Program-made: the position numbers and the translations under genes | Shown: one piece after another, positions 43,701-51,909 of the stretch | Numbering within the stretch: the stretch's first letter is position 1 | Layout of the letters: each line of letters opens with the position of its first letter | Origin: Actinoallomurus sp963850195 | GTDB lineage: Bacteria > Actinomycetota > Actinomycetes > Streptosporangiales > Streptosporangiaceae | Assembly: GCA_963850195.1 (NCBI GenBank) | Contig: CAWKKD010000005.1 | Location: forward strand, 1,364,001-1,428,000 | DNA: 64,000 nucleotides | Direction of reading: 5' to 3' | Notes under the pieces: model-generated | Database searches by the model: none | The model's input: only the letters and a program-made list of their open reading frames with translations | What the model was told of the DNA's origin: nothing

Positions 43701-44040
43701 GGGCTCCTCCTTGCGGGCGCCCGCACGGGCGGGCAGGGTCACGGGGCGGTCGGGAAGCCTGTCGCTGTCGTCGGGCGACCCCCGTGGCCTCGGCCATACG
43801 CCGTACCTGACGCGGCAGTGCTCCGAGTGCACTCGATCAGCCCTGGCCGCGTCAATATCTAACAAGAAAGTTTCCTAATAGAGTTCCGGAGGGGGCGGCG
43901 AAGCCCTCGTCAACGCCTAGACCGGACGGACTGGGCCCTGGCCCAAATCCAGGATTCGGCCCGGCTATAACTACGAGGTACGGATGCTGAGCCCGAAGAG
44001 GCGAGTGATCTGCGCGTTTCGCAGGCTAGAGCCGCCGCCG
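43701..44040. other. Upstream region of the GH18 genes
   Basis: 340 bp without a gene; a long 5' extension of the GH18 frame (to 43865) was rejected. It holds the palindrome CGAGTGCACTCG (43824-43835), the operator-like element at 43860-43881 and a second dyad TGGGCC-CT-GGCCCA at 43932-43945. Confidence 0.55.
43860..43881. promoter_or_regulatory. Operator-like near-palindrome upstream of the GH18 genes
   Basis: Plus-strand TAACAAGAAAG followed directly by TTTCCTAATAG, an imperfect dyad centred on GAAAGTTTC in otherwise GC-rich DNA. TTAGGAAA-type dyads like this recur, as I remember, upstream of secreted glycosidase genes in actinomycetes. About 160 bp before the GTG of the first GH18 gene. 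Confidence 0.45.
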
Positions 44041-44462
44041 CTAGGCGTCGATGTCGCGGGCGTTCAGGGCCGGGCGGTCGGGGTCGATGTGCCAGCTGAC
44101 CACGCGGCGCGGGTGGATGCGGATGATCTCGCGGCTGAAGAAGTCCGGCGCGAGGGGCGGTTCCTGGCCGGTCAGCACTTCGGCGCGACCGCGGATCTCG
44201 ACGCCGCGCCCCCAGCCGGGCTTGACCTCCCCCGGCTCGTCCGGCGTCATGTCGTCGACGACGAACGCCACCCGCGGGTCGGCCTCGGCGTTGCGCCACT
44301 TCTGGCTGGCGCTCAGCTCGGGACCGCCGATGTCGATCGTGCCGTCGTCGCCCAGGCGGAAGCCCACCGGGCGGATCTGCGGGTGCCGTCCGGAGCGAGC
44401 GTCGCCAGGCGGCCCAGGTGCTGGGCGGTCAGGTACGCGCGTTCCCTGTCGGTGAAGATCAT
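44041..44462 (-). pseudogene. PPOX-class (F420-dependent type) oxidoreductase, frameshifted
   Basis: The gene should start at the ATG at 44462 (MIFTDRERAYLTAQHLGRLA) and run to 44041, about 140 residues. At 44381-44384 a run of C is one short (GGCACCCGCAG where GGCACCCCGCAG keeps the frame), so the frame shifts just before the expected QIRPVGFRLGDDG. The downstream frame (108 residues, GFRLGDDGTIDIGG, then KWRNAEADPRVAFVVDD) is intact. The split-barrel fold binds flavin or F420. The damage is a single base, so it is either a recent pseudogene or a sequencing error. A MerR-type promoter precedes the ATG. Confidence 0.8.
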
Positions 44463-44469
44463 GCTCTCG

Positions 44470-44500
44470 AACCTAGAACCTCAAGCATGCTCGAGGTCAA
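44470..44500 (-). promoter_or_regulatory. MerR-type promoter with 19-bp spacer
   Basis: Minus strand: -35 TTGACC (44495-44500), a 19-nt spacer, -10 TAGGTT (44470-44475). A 20-bp dyad at 44478-44497 (ACCTCAAGCA, then TGCTCGAGGT; 9 of 10 arm positions complementary) sits in the spacer. This is the hallmark of promoters activated by MerR/SoxR-family proteins. Transcription should start near the ATG at 44462, giving a leaderless message. Confidence 0.65.
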
Positions 44501-44501
44501 G

Positions 44502-45347
44502 TCACGAGTCGCCGTACCAGCGTCCGATGAGCATGTAGTAGAGGTAGCCGCCGGTCTCGCGCTCGATGTAGTGGAACTGGGTGTCCCGGCTGCCGACCGT
44601 CGGGCCGCTGCGAGTCGGCGAGGCGACCGCCTCGATCCCATTGTCACGTGCCATCGTGCGCGAGCGCAGTGCGTGCCAAGGGTCGGTCACGATCACCGCG
44701 GAGTGCCAGCCGAGCTCCCGGTACTTCTCCCCGCAGTCGATCATGCTCTCGAGCGTGTCGTGGCCGCTGGGCACCGCGACCAGGTGGCTGATCGGCACGC
44801 CGTGCTCGTTGAGCCATAGCCTGCCGGCGCCCGCCTCGGTGTAGTTGTCGCCCGGCTGCTTGCCGCCGACCGTCATGATGTTCGGCGCGACGCCCTCGCG
44901 GTAGAGGTTGAGCGCGTGCTGGAGCCGCCACTCGAGCACCGGCGACGGGCGGCCGTTGAACTGCGCCGCGCCCAGCACCAGGATCGCGTCGGAGTGCGTG
45001 CGGTCGTCCTGGCGCGCGATGTACCAGACGTAGGCGCCCGCGGCGAGCGGGATGCCCACGACCAGCGCGACCAGCAGGTAGAAGGTCCGCCGCACCCAGC
45101 GCCAGCGCGAGCGGCGCCGGCGTGGGTATTCGGCCCTGCGCACGTCCCCGTCGTCAGAACCGGGCCCGTCACCGTCGTAGGCGCGGGTGGACGACGGCAG
45201 ATCCTCACGCGTGGGATCGGACCTGCGCCGTGGCAGGTCGATCCTGGTCCGGGTCGGCTCTTCCGGCCACCCTGAGGCATCCCGGGAGAGCTCGACGGTC
45301 GGATCCACGTTGTCCGGCCGCTCTGTGATCACTCCTCCATCTCGCAC
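44502..45347 (-). CDS. YdcF/DUF218-family membrane protein
   Basis: 281 residues. The first 80 are polar, rich in Asp/Arg/Pro and likely cytoplasmic. One helix (FYLLVALVVGIPLAAGAYVW, about 88-108) then leads to an external DUF218 domain with ILVLGAAQFNGRPSPVLEWR, MTVGGKQPGDNYTEAGA, TLESMIDCGEKYRELGWHSA and VTDPWHALRSRTMARDNG. The family includes SanA and YdcF, envelope proteins whose ligand may be a nucleotide or lipid-linked precursor. It lies 34 bp after ppdK, so the genes could be co-transcribed. Confidence 0.82.
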   Translation of the reverse strand: MRDGGVITERPDNVDPTVELSRDASGWPEEPTRTRIDLPRRRSDPTREDLPSSTRAYDGDGPGSDDGDVRRAEYPRRRRSRWRWVRRTFYLLVALVVGIPLAAGAYVWYIARQDDRTHSDAILVLGAAQFNGRPSPVLEWRLQHALNLYREGVAPNIMTVGGKQPGDNYTEAGAGRLWLNEHGVPISHLVAVPSGHDTLESMIDCGEKYRELGWHSAVIVTDPWHALRSRTMARDNGIEAVASPTRSGPTVGSRDTQFHYIERETGGYLYYMLIGRWYGDS

Positions 45348-45380
45348 GACCCGTTTGACGCTACGAGCCGGGTCGATGGT

Positions 45381-48041
45381 TCAGCGGCTGTCGCTACCCG
45401 CCGACTCTATAGCCGCGCGGCCCGCCTCCAAGCGCGCCACGGGGATACGGAACGGAGAGCACGAGACATAGTCCAGACCGACCTCGTGGAAGAAGTGCAC
45501 CGAGTCCGGATCGCCGCCGTGCTCACCGCAGATTCCGAGCTTCAGCTCGGGCCGGGTACGGCGTCCTTCCTCCACCGCGTACCGCACCAGTTGCCCGACG
45601 CCGTCGCGGTCGAGCGTCTCGAACGGCGAGACGCCGAAGATGCCCAGCTCCAGGTAGCGCCCGAAGAACGCCGACTCGACGTCGTCGCGGGAGAACCCCC
45701 AGGTCGTCTGGGTGAGGTCGTTGGTGCCGAAGGAGAAGAACTGTGCGGCCTCGGCGATCTGGCCGGCGGTCAGGGCGGCGCGCGGCAGCTCGATCATCGT
45801 GCCGATCAGCGCGTCGACGCCGACGTCGCGCAGGACGCCTTCGGCCTCGTCACGGATGATCTCCAGCTCCTGTACGGCGCCGACCAGCGGGATCATGATC
45901 TCGGGGTGGGGGTCGCGGCCGGCGTCCCGCAGCTCCGCGGCCGCCTCGGCGATCGCGCGTACCTGCATGCTGAACAGGCCCGGGATCACCACGCCGAGGC
46001 GTACGCCGCGCAGGCCCAGCATCGGGTTCTGCTCGTGCAGGCGCCGTACCGCCTCGAGCAGCCGGCGGTCGTCGTCGTCGGCATCGCCGCCGGCGACCTT
46101 CACGGTCAGGTCGGTGAGGTCGGGCAGGAACTCGTGCAGCGGCGGGTCGATCAGCCGGATCGTCACCGGCAGGCCGTCCATCTCCTCGAAGATGCCCTTG
46201 AAGTCCTGCTTCTGCAGGGGCTCGAGGGCGTCGAGCGCGCTCTGCCGGTCCTCCGTGGTCTCGGCGAGGATGAGGTCCTCGACGAACTGCCGGCGCTCAC
46301 CGAGGAACATGTGCTCGGTGCGGCACAGCCCGATGCCCTGCGCGCCGAACCTCCGGGCGCGCGCGGCGTCGTCGGGGTTGTCGGCGTTGGCGCGTACGCC
46401 GAGGCGGCGCCGCTCGTCGGCGTGGCTCATCAGGCGGTGCACGGCCTGGACCAGCTCGTCGCCGTCCTTGGGCGACAGCGTGCCCTCGAAGTAGCGCACG
46501 ACCGGGGAGTCCACGACCGGGACCTCGCCGAGGTAGACGGCGCCGGACGACCCGTCGATCGAGATGACGTCGCCCTCGCTGATCGTCACGTCGCCGGGCG
46601 CCTTGGCCCGGCGCGCCTTGACGTCGACGTCGATCTCCTCGGCGCCGCAGACACAGGTCTTGCCCATGCCGCGGGCGACGACCGCGGCGTGCGAGGTCTT
46701 GCCGCCGCGCGAGGTGAGGATGCCGCGCGCCGCGATCATGCCGTCGAGGTCGTCGGGGCTGGTCTCGCGGCGTACGAGGATGACGTCCTCGCCCTGCCCG
46801 GCCAGCTCGATGGCGCGCGCCGAACTGAAGACCACCTTGCCGACGGCGGCACCGGGCGAGGCGCTCATCCCCTTGGTGAGCCGCTTGACGTCGGTGACCT
46901 CGTCGAACCTCGGGAACATCAGCTGGGCGAGCTGCTCGCCGGTGACCCGGTCCACGGCCTCGTCCTCGTCGATGAGCCCCTGGTCGACGAGCTGGGTCGC
47001 GATGCGGAACGCCGCGGCGGCGGTGCGCTTGCCGACCCGGGTCTGGAGCATCCAGAGCTTCCCGCGCTCCACGGTGAACTCGATGTCGCAAAGGTCGAGG
47101 TAGTGGTTCTCGAGCGTCTCCATGATCTTGAGCAGCTCGTCGTAGGCGTTCTTGTCGATCTGCTCGAGATCGGTCAGCGGCACCGTGCTGCGGATGCCCG
47201 CGACGACGTCCTCGCCCTGGGCGTTCTGCAGGTAGTCGCCGTAGATGCCCTGCTGGCCGGTCGCGGGGTCGCGCGTGAAGGCGACGCCCGTACCGGAGTC
47301 CATGCCCATGTTGCCGAAGACCATCGCGACGATGTTGACCGCCGTGCCCAGCTCGGCCGGGATGCGCTCCTGGCGGCGGTAGAGGACGGCGCGCGGGGCG
47401 TTCCAGGATCCGAAGACGGCGCGGACCGCCAGATCCATCTGCTCGCGCGGGTCGGAGGGGAAGTCGCGTCCGGCGTGTTCACGGACGATGCCCTTGTACT
47501 TCTGTACGAGGTCCTTGAAGTCCTGGGTGTCCAGGTCGAGGTCGCTCTCCACGCCCTTGGCGGACTTGGCGGACTCGATGGCGTCCTCGAACAGGTCGCC
47601 CTCGATGTCGAGGACGGTCTTGCCGAACATCTGGATCAGGCGGCGGTAGGAGTCCCACGCGAAGCGCTCGTTGCCGGCCTGGGCCGCGAGGCCGTTCACC
47701 GACTCGTCGTTCAGCCCGACGTTGAGAACGGTCTCCATCATGCCCGGCATGGAGAACTTCGCACCCGAGCGCACGCTCACCAGCAGCGGATCCTCGGCCT
47801 GCCCGAGGCGCTTGCCCATCTTGCCCTCGAGGGCCTCGAGGTTGCGCGCGACCTCCTCGTCGAGCCCGTCCGGCAGGTCCTCGTGCTCGAGGTAGTGACG
47901 GCACGCTTCCGAAGTGATCGTGAAGCCCGGAGGCACGGGAAGACCGAGGTTGGTCATCTCCGCGAGATTGGCTCCCTTGCCCCCCAGGAGATCCTTCAGA
48001 TCCTTGTTGCCTTCGGTGAAGCCGTACACGTACTTCGCCAT
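45381..48041 (-). CDS. ppdK: Pyruvate, phosphate dikinase
   Basis: 886 residues from the ATG at 48041 (GGAAAGAG upstream; an in-frame GTG at 48059 is weaker). The N-terminal ATP-grasp domain has VYGFTEGNKDLKDLLGGKGA, then GFTITSEACRHYL and NIVAMVFGNMGMDSGTGVAF. The phosphohistidine is in GGKTSHAAVVARGMGKTCVC. The PEP/pyruvate barrel contains GIGLCRTEHMF, MIELPRAALTAGQIAE and CGEHGGDPDSVHFF. The enzyme interconverts pyruvate and PEP using ATP and phosphate, important for gluconeogenesis. The whole catalytic set is intact. Confidence 0.96.
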   Translation of the reverse strand: MAKYVYGFTEGNKDLKDLLGGKGANLAEMTNLGLPVPPGFTITSEACRHYLEHEDLPDGLDEEVARNLEALEGKMGKRLGQAEDPLLVSVRSGAKFSMPGMMETVLNVGLNDESVNGLAAQAGNERFAWDSYRRLIQMFGKTVLDIEGDLFEDAIESAKSAKGVESDLDLDTQDFKDLVQKYKGIVREHAGRDFPSDPREQMDLAVRAVFGSWNAPRAVLYRRQERIPAELGTAVNIVAMVFGNMGMDSGTGVAFTRDPATGQQGIYGDYLQNAQGEDVVAGIRSTVPLTDLEQIDKNAYDELLKIMETLENHYLDLCDIEFTVERGKLWMLQTRVGKRTAAAAFRIATQLVDQGLIDEDEAVDRVTGEQLAQLMFPRFDEVTDVKRLTKGMSASPGAAVGKVVFSSARAIELAGQGEDVILVRRETSPDDLDGMIAARGILTSRGGKTSHAAVVARGMGKTCVCGAEEIDVDVKARRAKAPGDVTISEGDVISIDGSSGAVYLGEVPVVDSPVVRYFEGTLSPKDGDELVQAVHRLMSHADERRRLGVRANADNPDDAARARRFGAQGIGLCRTEHMFLGERRQFVEDLILAETTEDRQSALDALEPLQKQDFKGIFEEMDGLPVTIRLIDPPLHEFLPDLTDLTVKVAGGDADDDDRRLLEAVRRLHEQNPMLGLRGVRLGVVIPGLFSMQVRAIAEAAAELRDAGRDPHPEIMIPLVGAVQELEIIRDEAEGVLRDVGVDALIGTMIELPRAALTAGQIAEAAQFFSFGTNDLTQTTWGFSRDDVESAFFGRYLELGIFGVSPFETLDRDGVGQLVRYAVEEGRRTRPELKLGICGEHGGDPDSVHFFHEVGLDYVSCSPFRIPVARLEAGRAAIESAGSDSR

Positions 48042-48347
48042 GGGAGACTCTTTCCTCACTCCGGCCCGCGCTGAATGCGGCGACTCTACCCAGCTCTCGG
48101 TGAAACGATCGTCACTGTGGGCGTTCGCCGCCGTTTGCGCAGGCCAGAGCGGGTGAAGTGGTCTATTCCAATACCGACATTACCGGCCATTTCACCCATA
48201 ATCCCGGCACCTGGACGCGTTCCACCTACCGCGTACGTACCCCTCTCGAGTGCCGAAGACGAGTGGCGACAAGGGCGAAAAATGCACTCAGGGGACCCCG
48301 GCATCGAAAGCCGGAGTCCCCTGTACGTGGATGGGGCGAGTGCGGTA
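48042..48347. other. Intergenic region ppdK / glyS
   Basis: 306 bp. It contains the strong glyS terminator at 48289-48323, and an AT-rich segment (48160-48200, CAATACCGACATTACCGGCC and onward) that probably holds the ppdK promoter; no exact match to a named consensus was found. Confidence 0.5.
48289..48323 (-). terminator. Intrinsic terminator of glyS
   Basis: CAGGGGACCCCGGC (48289-48302) and GCCGGAGTCCCCTG (48310-48323) form 14-bp arms with one mismatch and a 7-nt loop. On the minus strand a TTTTT stretch follows about 5 nt later (48277-48282), as expected for rho-independent termination of the glyS transcript. Confidence 0.88.
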
Positions 48348-49736
48348 TCAGCAGCCGATGAGCCGCGCGCCGAGGAAGGCCTCCACCTGGTCGAGGCCGA
48401 TGCGCTCCTGAGCCATCGAGTCGCGCTCGCGGATGGTCACGGCGTGGTCCTCGAGCGTGTCGAAGTCGACGGTGACGCAGTAGGGCGTGCCGACCTCGTC
48501 CTGGCGGCGGTAGCGGCGGCCGATCGCACCGGCGTCGTCGAAGTCGACGTTCCAGTGGCGGCGGAGCTGGGCGGCCAGGTCCTTGGCCTTGGGCGACAGG
48601 TCGGCGTTGCGCGACAGCGGAAGCACCGCGACCTTGACCGGCGCGAGCCGGTGGTCGAGCCGCATGACCACGCGCTTTTCCATCTTGCCCTTGGCGTTGG
48701 GCGCCTCGTCCTCGTTGTAGGCGTCCATCATGAACGTCAGCAGGCAGCGGTCGACACCGGCCGCGGGCTCGATGACGTACGGCACGTAGCGCTCGTTCTT
48801 CTCCTGGTCGAAGAAGGACAGGTCCTGGCCGGAGGCCTTGGCGTGCGTCGACAGGTCGAAGTTGGTGCGGTTGGCGACACCCTCGAGCTCGCCCCACTCA
48901 CTGCCCGGGAAGTTGAAGCGGTACTCGATGTCCACGGTGCGCTTGGAGTAGTGGGAGAGCTTGTCCTTCGGGTGCTCGAAGAGCCGGAGGTTCTCCTTGT
49001 CGATGCCCAGGTCGGCGTACCAGGCGTAGCGCGTGTCGATCCAGTACTGATGCCATTCCTCGTCGGTGCCGGGCTCGACGAAGAACTCCATCTCCATCTG
49101 CTCGAACTCCCGCGTACGGAAGATGAAGTTGCCCGGGGTGATCTCGTTGCGGAACGACTTCCCGACCTGGCCGATGCCGAACGGCGGCTTGCGTCGCGCG
49201 GCCTGCTGCACCGCCGCGTAGTTGATGAAGATGCCCTGCGCGGTCTCCGGGCGGAGGTAGGCCAGGCCGGACTCGTCCTGCACCGGGCCGAGGTAGGTCT
49301 TGAGCAGGCCGTTGAACATCTTGGGCTCGGTGAACGCGCCGCGCGTGCCGCAGTTTGGGCAGCTCAGGTCGGCCAGGCCGTTCTCCGGGGCCTTGCCGTT
49401 CTTCTCCTCGTAGGCCTCTTCGAGGTGGTCGGCACGGTAACGCTTGTGGCAGGACTGGCACTCGGTCAGGGGGTCGACGAACTCCTTGACGTGGCCGCTG
49501 GCCTCCCACACCTCGCGGGCGAGGATGACGCACGAGTCGAGGCCGACGACGTCGTCACGCCCCTGCACCATGGACTTCCACCACTGGCGCTTGATGTTGT
49601 TCTTCAGCTCGACGCCGAGCGGACCGTAGTCCCAGGAGGCGCGCAGTCCGCCGTAGATCTCACTCGACGGAAAGACCAGACCCCGGCGTTTGCTGAGGTT
49701 GACAATGGTCTCGATCACATCGGAACGACGGGCCAT
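48348..49736 (-). CDS. glyS: Glycyl-tRNA synthetase (dimeric, GlyQS type)
   Basis: 462 residues, the one-polypeptide class II type of Gram-positive bacteria. Motif 1-like IYGGLRASWDYGPLGVELKN, the zinc site CQSCHKRYRADHLEEA with CPNCG, motif 2 FRTREFEQMEMEFFVEPGTD and motif 3 EPAAGVDRCLLTFMMDAYNE are all visible. The C-terminal anticodon-binding domain (VKVAVLPLSRNADLSPKAK) is complete. No T-box is visible in the short upstream sequence. Ends in the strong terminator at 48289-48323. Confidence 0.96.
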   Translation of the reverse strand: MARRSDVIETIVNLSKRRGLVFPSSEIYGGLRASWDYGPLGVELKNNIKRQWWKSMVQGRDDVVGLDSCVILAREVWEASGHVKEFVDPLTECQSCHKRYRADHLEEAYEEKNGKAPENGLADLSCPNCGTRGAFTEPKMFNGLLKTYLGPVQDESGLAYLRPETAQGIFINYAAVQQAARRKPPFGIGQVGKSFRNEITPGNFIFRTREFEQMEMEFFVEPGTDEEWHQYWIDTRYAWYADLGIDKENLRLFEHPKDKLSHYSKRTVDIEYRFNFPGSEWGELEGVANRTNFDLSTHAKASGQDLSFFDQEKNERYVPYVIEPAAGVDRCLLTFMMDAYNEDEAPNAKGKMEKRVVMRLDHRLAPVKVAVLPLSRNADLSPKAKDLAAQLRRHWNVDFDDAGAIGRRYRRQDEVGTPYCVTVDFDTLEDHAVTIRERDSMAQERIGLDQVEAFLGARLIGC

Positions 49737-49909
49737 GAGCGATCTCCATCCGGCTGGCAGTCGGCGGGTTCCCCGCGAACATCACAGTACGGCGCCGGTC
49801 ACCCCCCGATCCGCGGATGGAACTCAGCGCCCAGAATCACCAGCTTAGGACACGGGGCCTCGCACCGTGCACCAACAACGCTCCAGGGAGTCACGGCCGA
49901 TCCCCAAGA

Positions 49910-51118
49910 TCAGTGGACGTACCCGTCGACCGTGTCGCTGTCGATGTTGAGCCGGTAGCCGCCGTGCTTCTCGACGTGGTCACCCCGGTACTGCTTGATC
50001 CTGCGGTGCCCCGGCCACCAGTCGTCGCGCAGGTAGTGATCCTCGCGTACGCCGGGCTTGCGGTCCCAGTGCGCGAACCAGACGCCCATGGGCCTGGTGA
50101 TCCCGTCGGCCTCGCCGAGGTCGCGGATGCCGGAGCCGGCGCTGCTGTAGATGCCGGAGGTGTACCCCAGGACGCGCAGCCCGCGCGCCCACGAGTCCAC
50201 GAACGCCAGGACCGCCTGGCGGCACGAGGCGCTGTGCCGGACGTACGCCTCGACGTCCAGGTAGATCGGGCTCTTCGGCGGGAGGCCGAGCGCGCCGGCG
50301 CGGTCGACGGCGTCGGCGGCCGACAGCTGGCCGGCCAGGTCGGCGTTGCGGAGAGAGAAGCGCGGGCCGGCCTCGGTGCAGGGCGCCTGCGGCCCGACGT
50401 AAGTCGGGATCAGGCGCCACCCCATGCCGTGCACGGCCGTCACCCAGTCGCGGGACAGCCGCCCGTCCGGGCAGGAGCGCGCGGGGCCGCCGATGTAGAT
50501 GTTGGCGGCGACGAAGTCCTTCCGCCACGCCCGCATGGCCGCCAGCGACGGCGCCGTGCACGTGTCGAACCCGCGCCCGCTCACCCAGCGGCCCGGCCCG
50601 TCGTCTCCGGACCGGCGCTCGGCGCTCGGCGCGTCCGGCACCGTGGTGACGCCCGCGAGCACGCGATCCAGGTCTCGCGGCGAGGTGCCGTAGGACCCGG
50701 TCACCAGGACGCCCGCGCCGGGGACCGCCAGGCGCAGCTCGCCGGCCCCCGGATCGTCCACGGCCAGGGCGGGCCACCGGGCCACGTACGTCCGCGTCAC
50801 CCGGCCCGCGCTCACGGCCCCGGCCAGCAGGCTCGACGCCAGGGCGGCGGCCTGCGGCTCGAGGGGCTCGACGTGCAGCGCCTCGGTACGGCCGACCCGG
50901 TGCGCGGGGCAGTCCTGCCGGGCGCCCGCCGGGCCGAGGTAGAGGGCGTGCCGGTCGAACCGTACGCACTCGGTGGACCCGGGGCCGAGGCGGTGCACCG
51001 GCCAGCCCCCGGGCACGGTGATCCGCAGGCCCTGGTAGTCGACGGTGGTCTCGGCATTGGCCGGCGGCCCCAGGACCAGCGCTCCCAGGAGCCCGGCGAT
51101 CAGCCCGGCGCGTCGCAT
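49910..51118 (-). CDS. Secreted glycoside-hydrolase-like protein (DUF1906, Rv2525c-like)
   Basis: 402 residues, with a signal peptide at about 1-22 (ends ANAET). The first 170 residues contain an unassigned beta-rich part; the C-terminal DUF1906 domain (about 180-402) has GRGFDTCTAPSLAAMRAWRK, FVAANIYIGGP, LIPTYVGPQAPC, PIYLDVEAYVRH and YTSGIYSSAGSG, ending in NIDSDTVDGYVH. It is the TIM-barrel fold of the mycobacterial Tat protein Rv2525c, thought to act on the cell wall. Here the signal looks Sec-type (no RR). Rv2525c relatives may lack hydrolase activity, so the enzyme role is unproven. Confidence 0.85.
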   Translation of the reverse strand: MRRAGLIAGLLGALVLGPPANAETTVDYQGLRITVPGGWPVHRLGPGSTECVRFDRHALYLGPAGARQDCPAHRVGRTEALHVEPLEPQAAALASSLLAGAVSAGRVTRTYVARWPALAVDDPGAGELRLAVPGAGVLVTGSYGTSPRDLDRVLAGVTTVPDAPSAERRSGDDGPGRWVSGRGFDTCTAPSLAAMRAWRKDFVAANIYIGGPARSCPDGRLSRDWVTAVHGMGWRLIPTYVGPQAPCTEAGPRFSLRNADLAGQLSAADAVDRAGALGLPPKSPIYLDVEAYVRHSASCRQAVLAFVDSWARGLRVLGYTSGIYSSAGSGIRDLGEADGITRPMGVWFAHWDRKPGVREDHYLRDDWWPGHRRIKQYRGDHVEKHGGYRLNIDSDTVDGYVH

Positions 51119-51226
51119 GGCATCCCTCCCCGATCATGGTCGTAGGACCCATGATCGGCAGGTGGGACGCCAGGGAGCCGTGTGGCGCGGCGGACTTGTG
51201 AGGTCTTCGCCCGGCTCTTTACGGGC

Positions 51227-51508
51227 TCAGGCGTCGATGATCTCGTACGCGCCGGCCTCGTCGACGGCGCGTACGGACAGCGGGATCAGCGCCAGGCGAA
51301 TGTCGTACGCGCCGAGGGCCCGTCGGTAGTGGCCCGCGCCGTCCCAGTCGGTCACCATGGCCCACAGCTCGGGGTCGTCGGTCGCACGGCCGAGACGGCC
51401 GGAAACGTGGCCTGGACTGCCCTCCAGGGCGCGGAGGACCTCATGGGCGATCGTGACGAAACCCTCGGTCTCGTCCTCGGGAACGCGGTATCGGGTGATG
51501 GCCAGCAC
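51227..51508 (-). CDS. Antibiotic-biosynthesis-monooxygenase-like (ABM) protein
   Basis: 93 residues from the GTG at 51508 (VLAITRYRVPEDETEGF). A ferredoxin-like alpha+beta fold: the first strand LAITRYRV, a helix FVTIAHEVLRALEGSPGHVS, then GRLGRATDDPELWAMVTDWD and a closing helix. Small ABM domains bind or oxidise quinones or haem, but in isolated copies the role is usually unknown. It is divergent from the small membrane-protein gene, with no partner enzyme in sight. Confidence 0.75.
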   Translation of the reverse strand: MLAITRYRVPEDETEGFVTIAHEVLRALEGSPGHVSGRLGRATDDPELWAMVTDWDGAGHYRRALGAYDIRLALIPLSVRAVDEAGAYEIIDA

Positions 51509-51573
51509 CCGCCCATGATGCCGGTACGCCTGTCGCCGCCGCCAACGGGGCGTGGATGCGCCACCATAGAGGT

Positions 51574-51849
51574 GTGTCCTCAAAGTCCATGATCCAGCGG
51601 CGCAGTGCCGTGTTCTTCGTCTATCTCCACCAGATGCCCCGATGGGTGCCCCTGGTGATCCTGCCCGCCCTGCTGGTTGCCGGGCTGGCGATACCCGGCG
51701 TACTCGGGGGCGTGTTCCTGGCCGCGCTGGCCCTGCTCGTGTGGTTCACGTTCATGGCCTCGCCGACGCGCAACTCGACGCATCGCCTGATCAGGCTGCT
51801 GGTGCCGCTTCTCCTGGTCGCCCTGGCCATCGGGAAGCTGGTCGGCTGA
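51574..51849 (+). CDS. Small membrane protein (DUF6703-like)
   Basis: 91 residues from the GTG at 51574 (AGAGGT just upstream); an ATG at 51589 is also possible. Two transmembrane helices, WVPLVILPALLVAGLAIPGV and VFLAALALLVWFTFMA, then a polar loop NSTHRLIRLL and a third hydrophobic helix. The RRSAVFFVYLHQMPRWVP lead and the PTRNSTHR loop fit a family widespread in actinobacteria (DUF6703-like, recalled), of unknown function. The zinc-transport operon begins 61 bp downstream on the same strand with its own promoter. Confidence 0.7.
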   Translation: MSSKSMIQRRSAVFFVYLHQMPRWVPLVILPALLVAGLAIPGVLGGVFLAALALLVWFTFMASPTRNSTHRLIRLLVPLLLVALAIGKLVG

Positions 51850-51873
51850 CCGCCACACTCGACATTCGCGGTT

Positions 51874-51903
51874 TTGACAACCATTTTCATATTCATTCAT
51901 ACT
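51874..51903 (+). promoter_or_regulatory. Leaderless promoter covered by a Zur box
   Basis: -35 TTGACA (51874-51879) and -10 CATACT (51898-51903) are 18 nt apart. TGACAACCATTTTCA (51875-51889) resembles the actinobacterial Zur operator TGAAAATGATTTTCA at 12 of 15 positions and covers the -35. The predicted start of transcription falls on the GTG at 51910, so the message is probably leaderless. Zinc-loaded Zur should block RNA polymerase here. Confidence 0.7.
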
Positions 51904-51909
51904 CTGAGG

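Noticed and set aside
43701..43865. N-terminal extension of GH18 copy 2
   Set aside because: It would put an Arg/Asp-rich stretch before the signal peptide and would cross the operator-like element; AAGGAGG precisely precedes the GTG at 43700.
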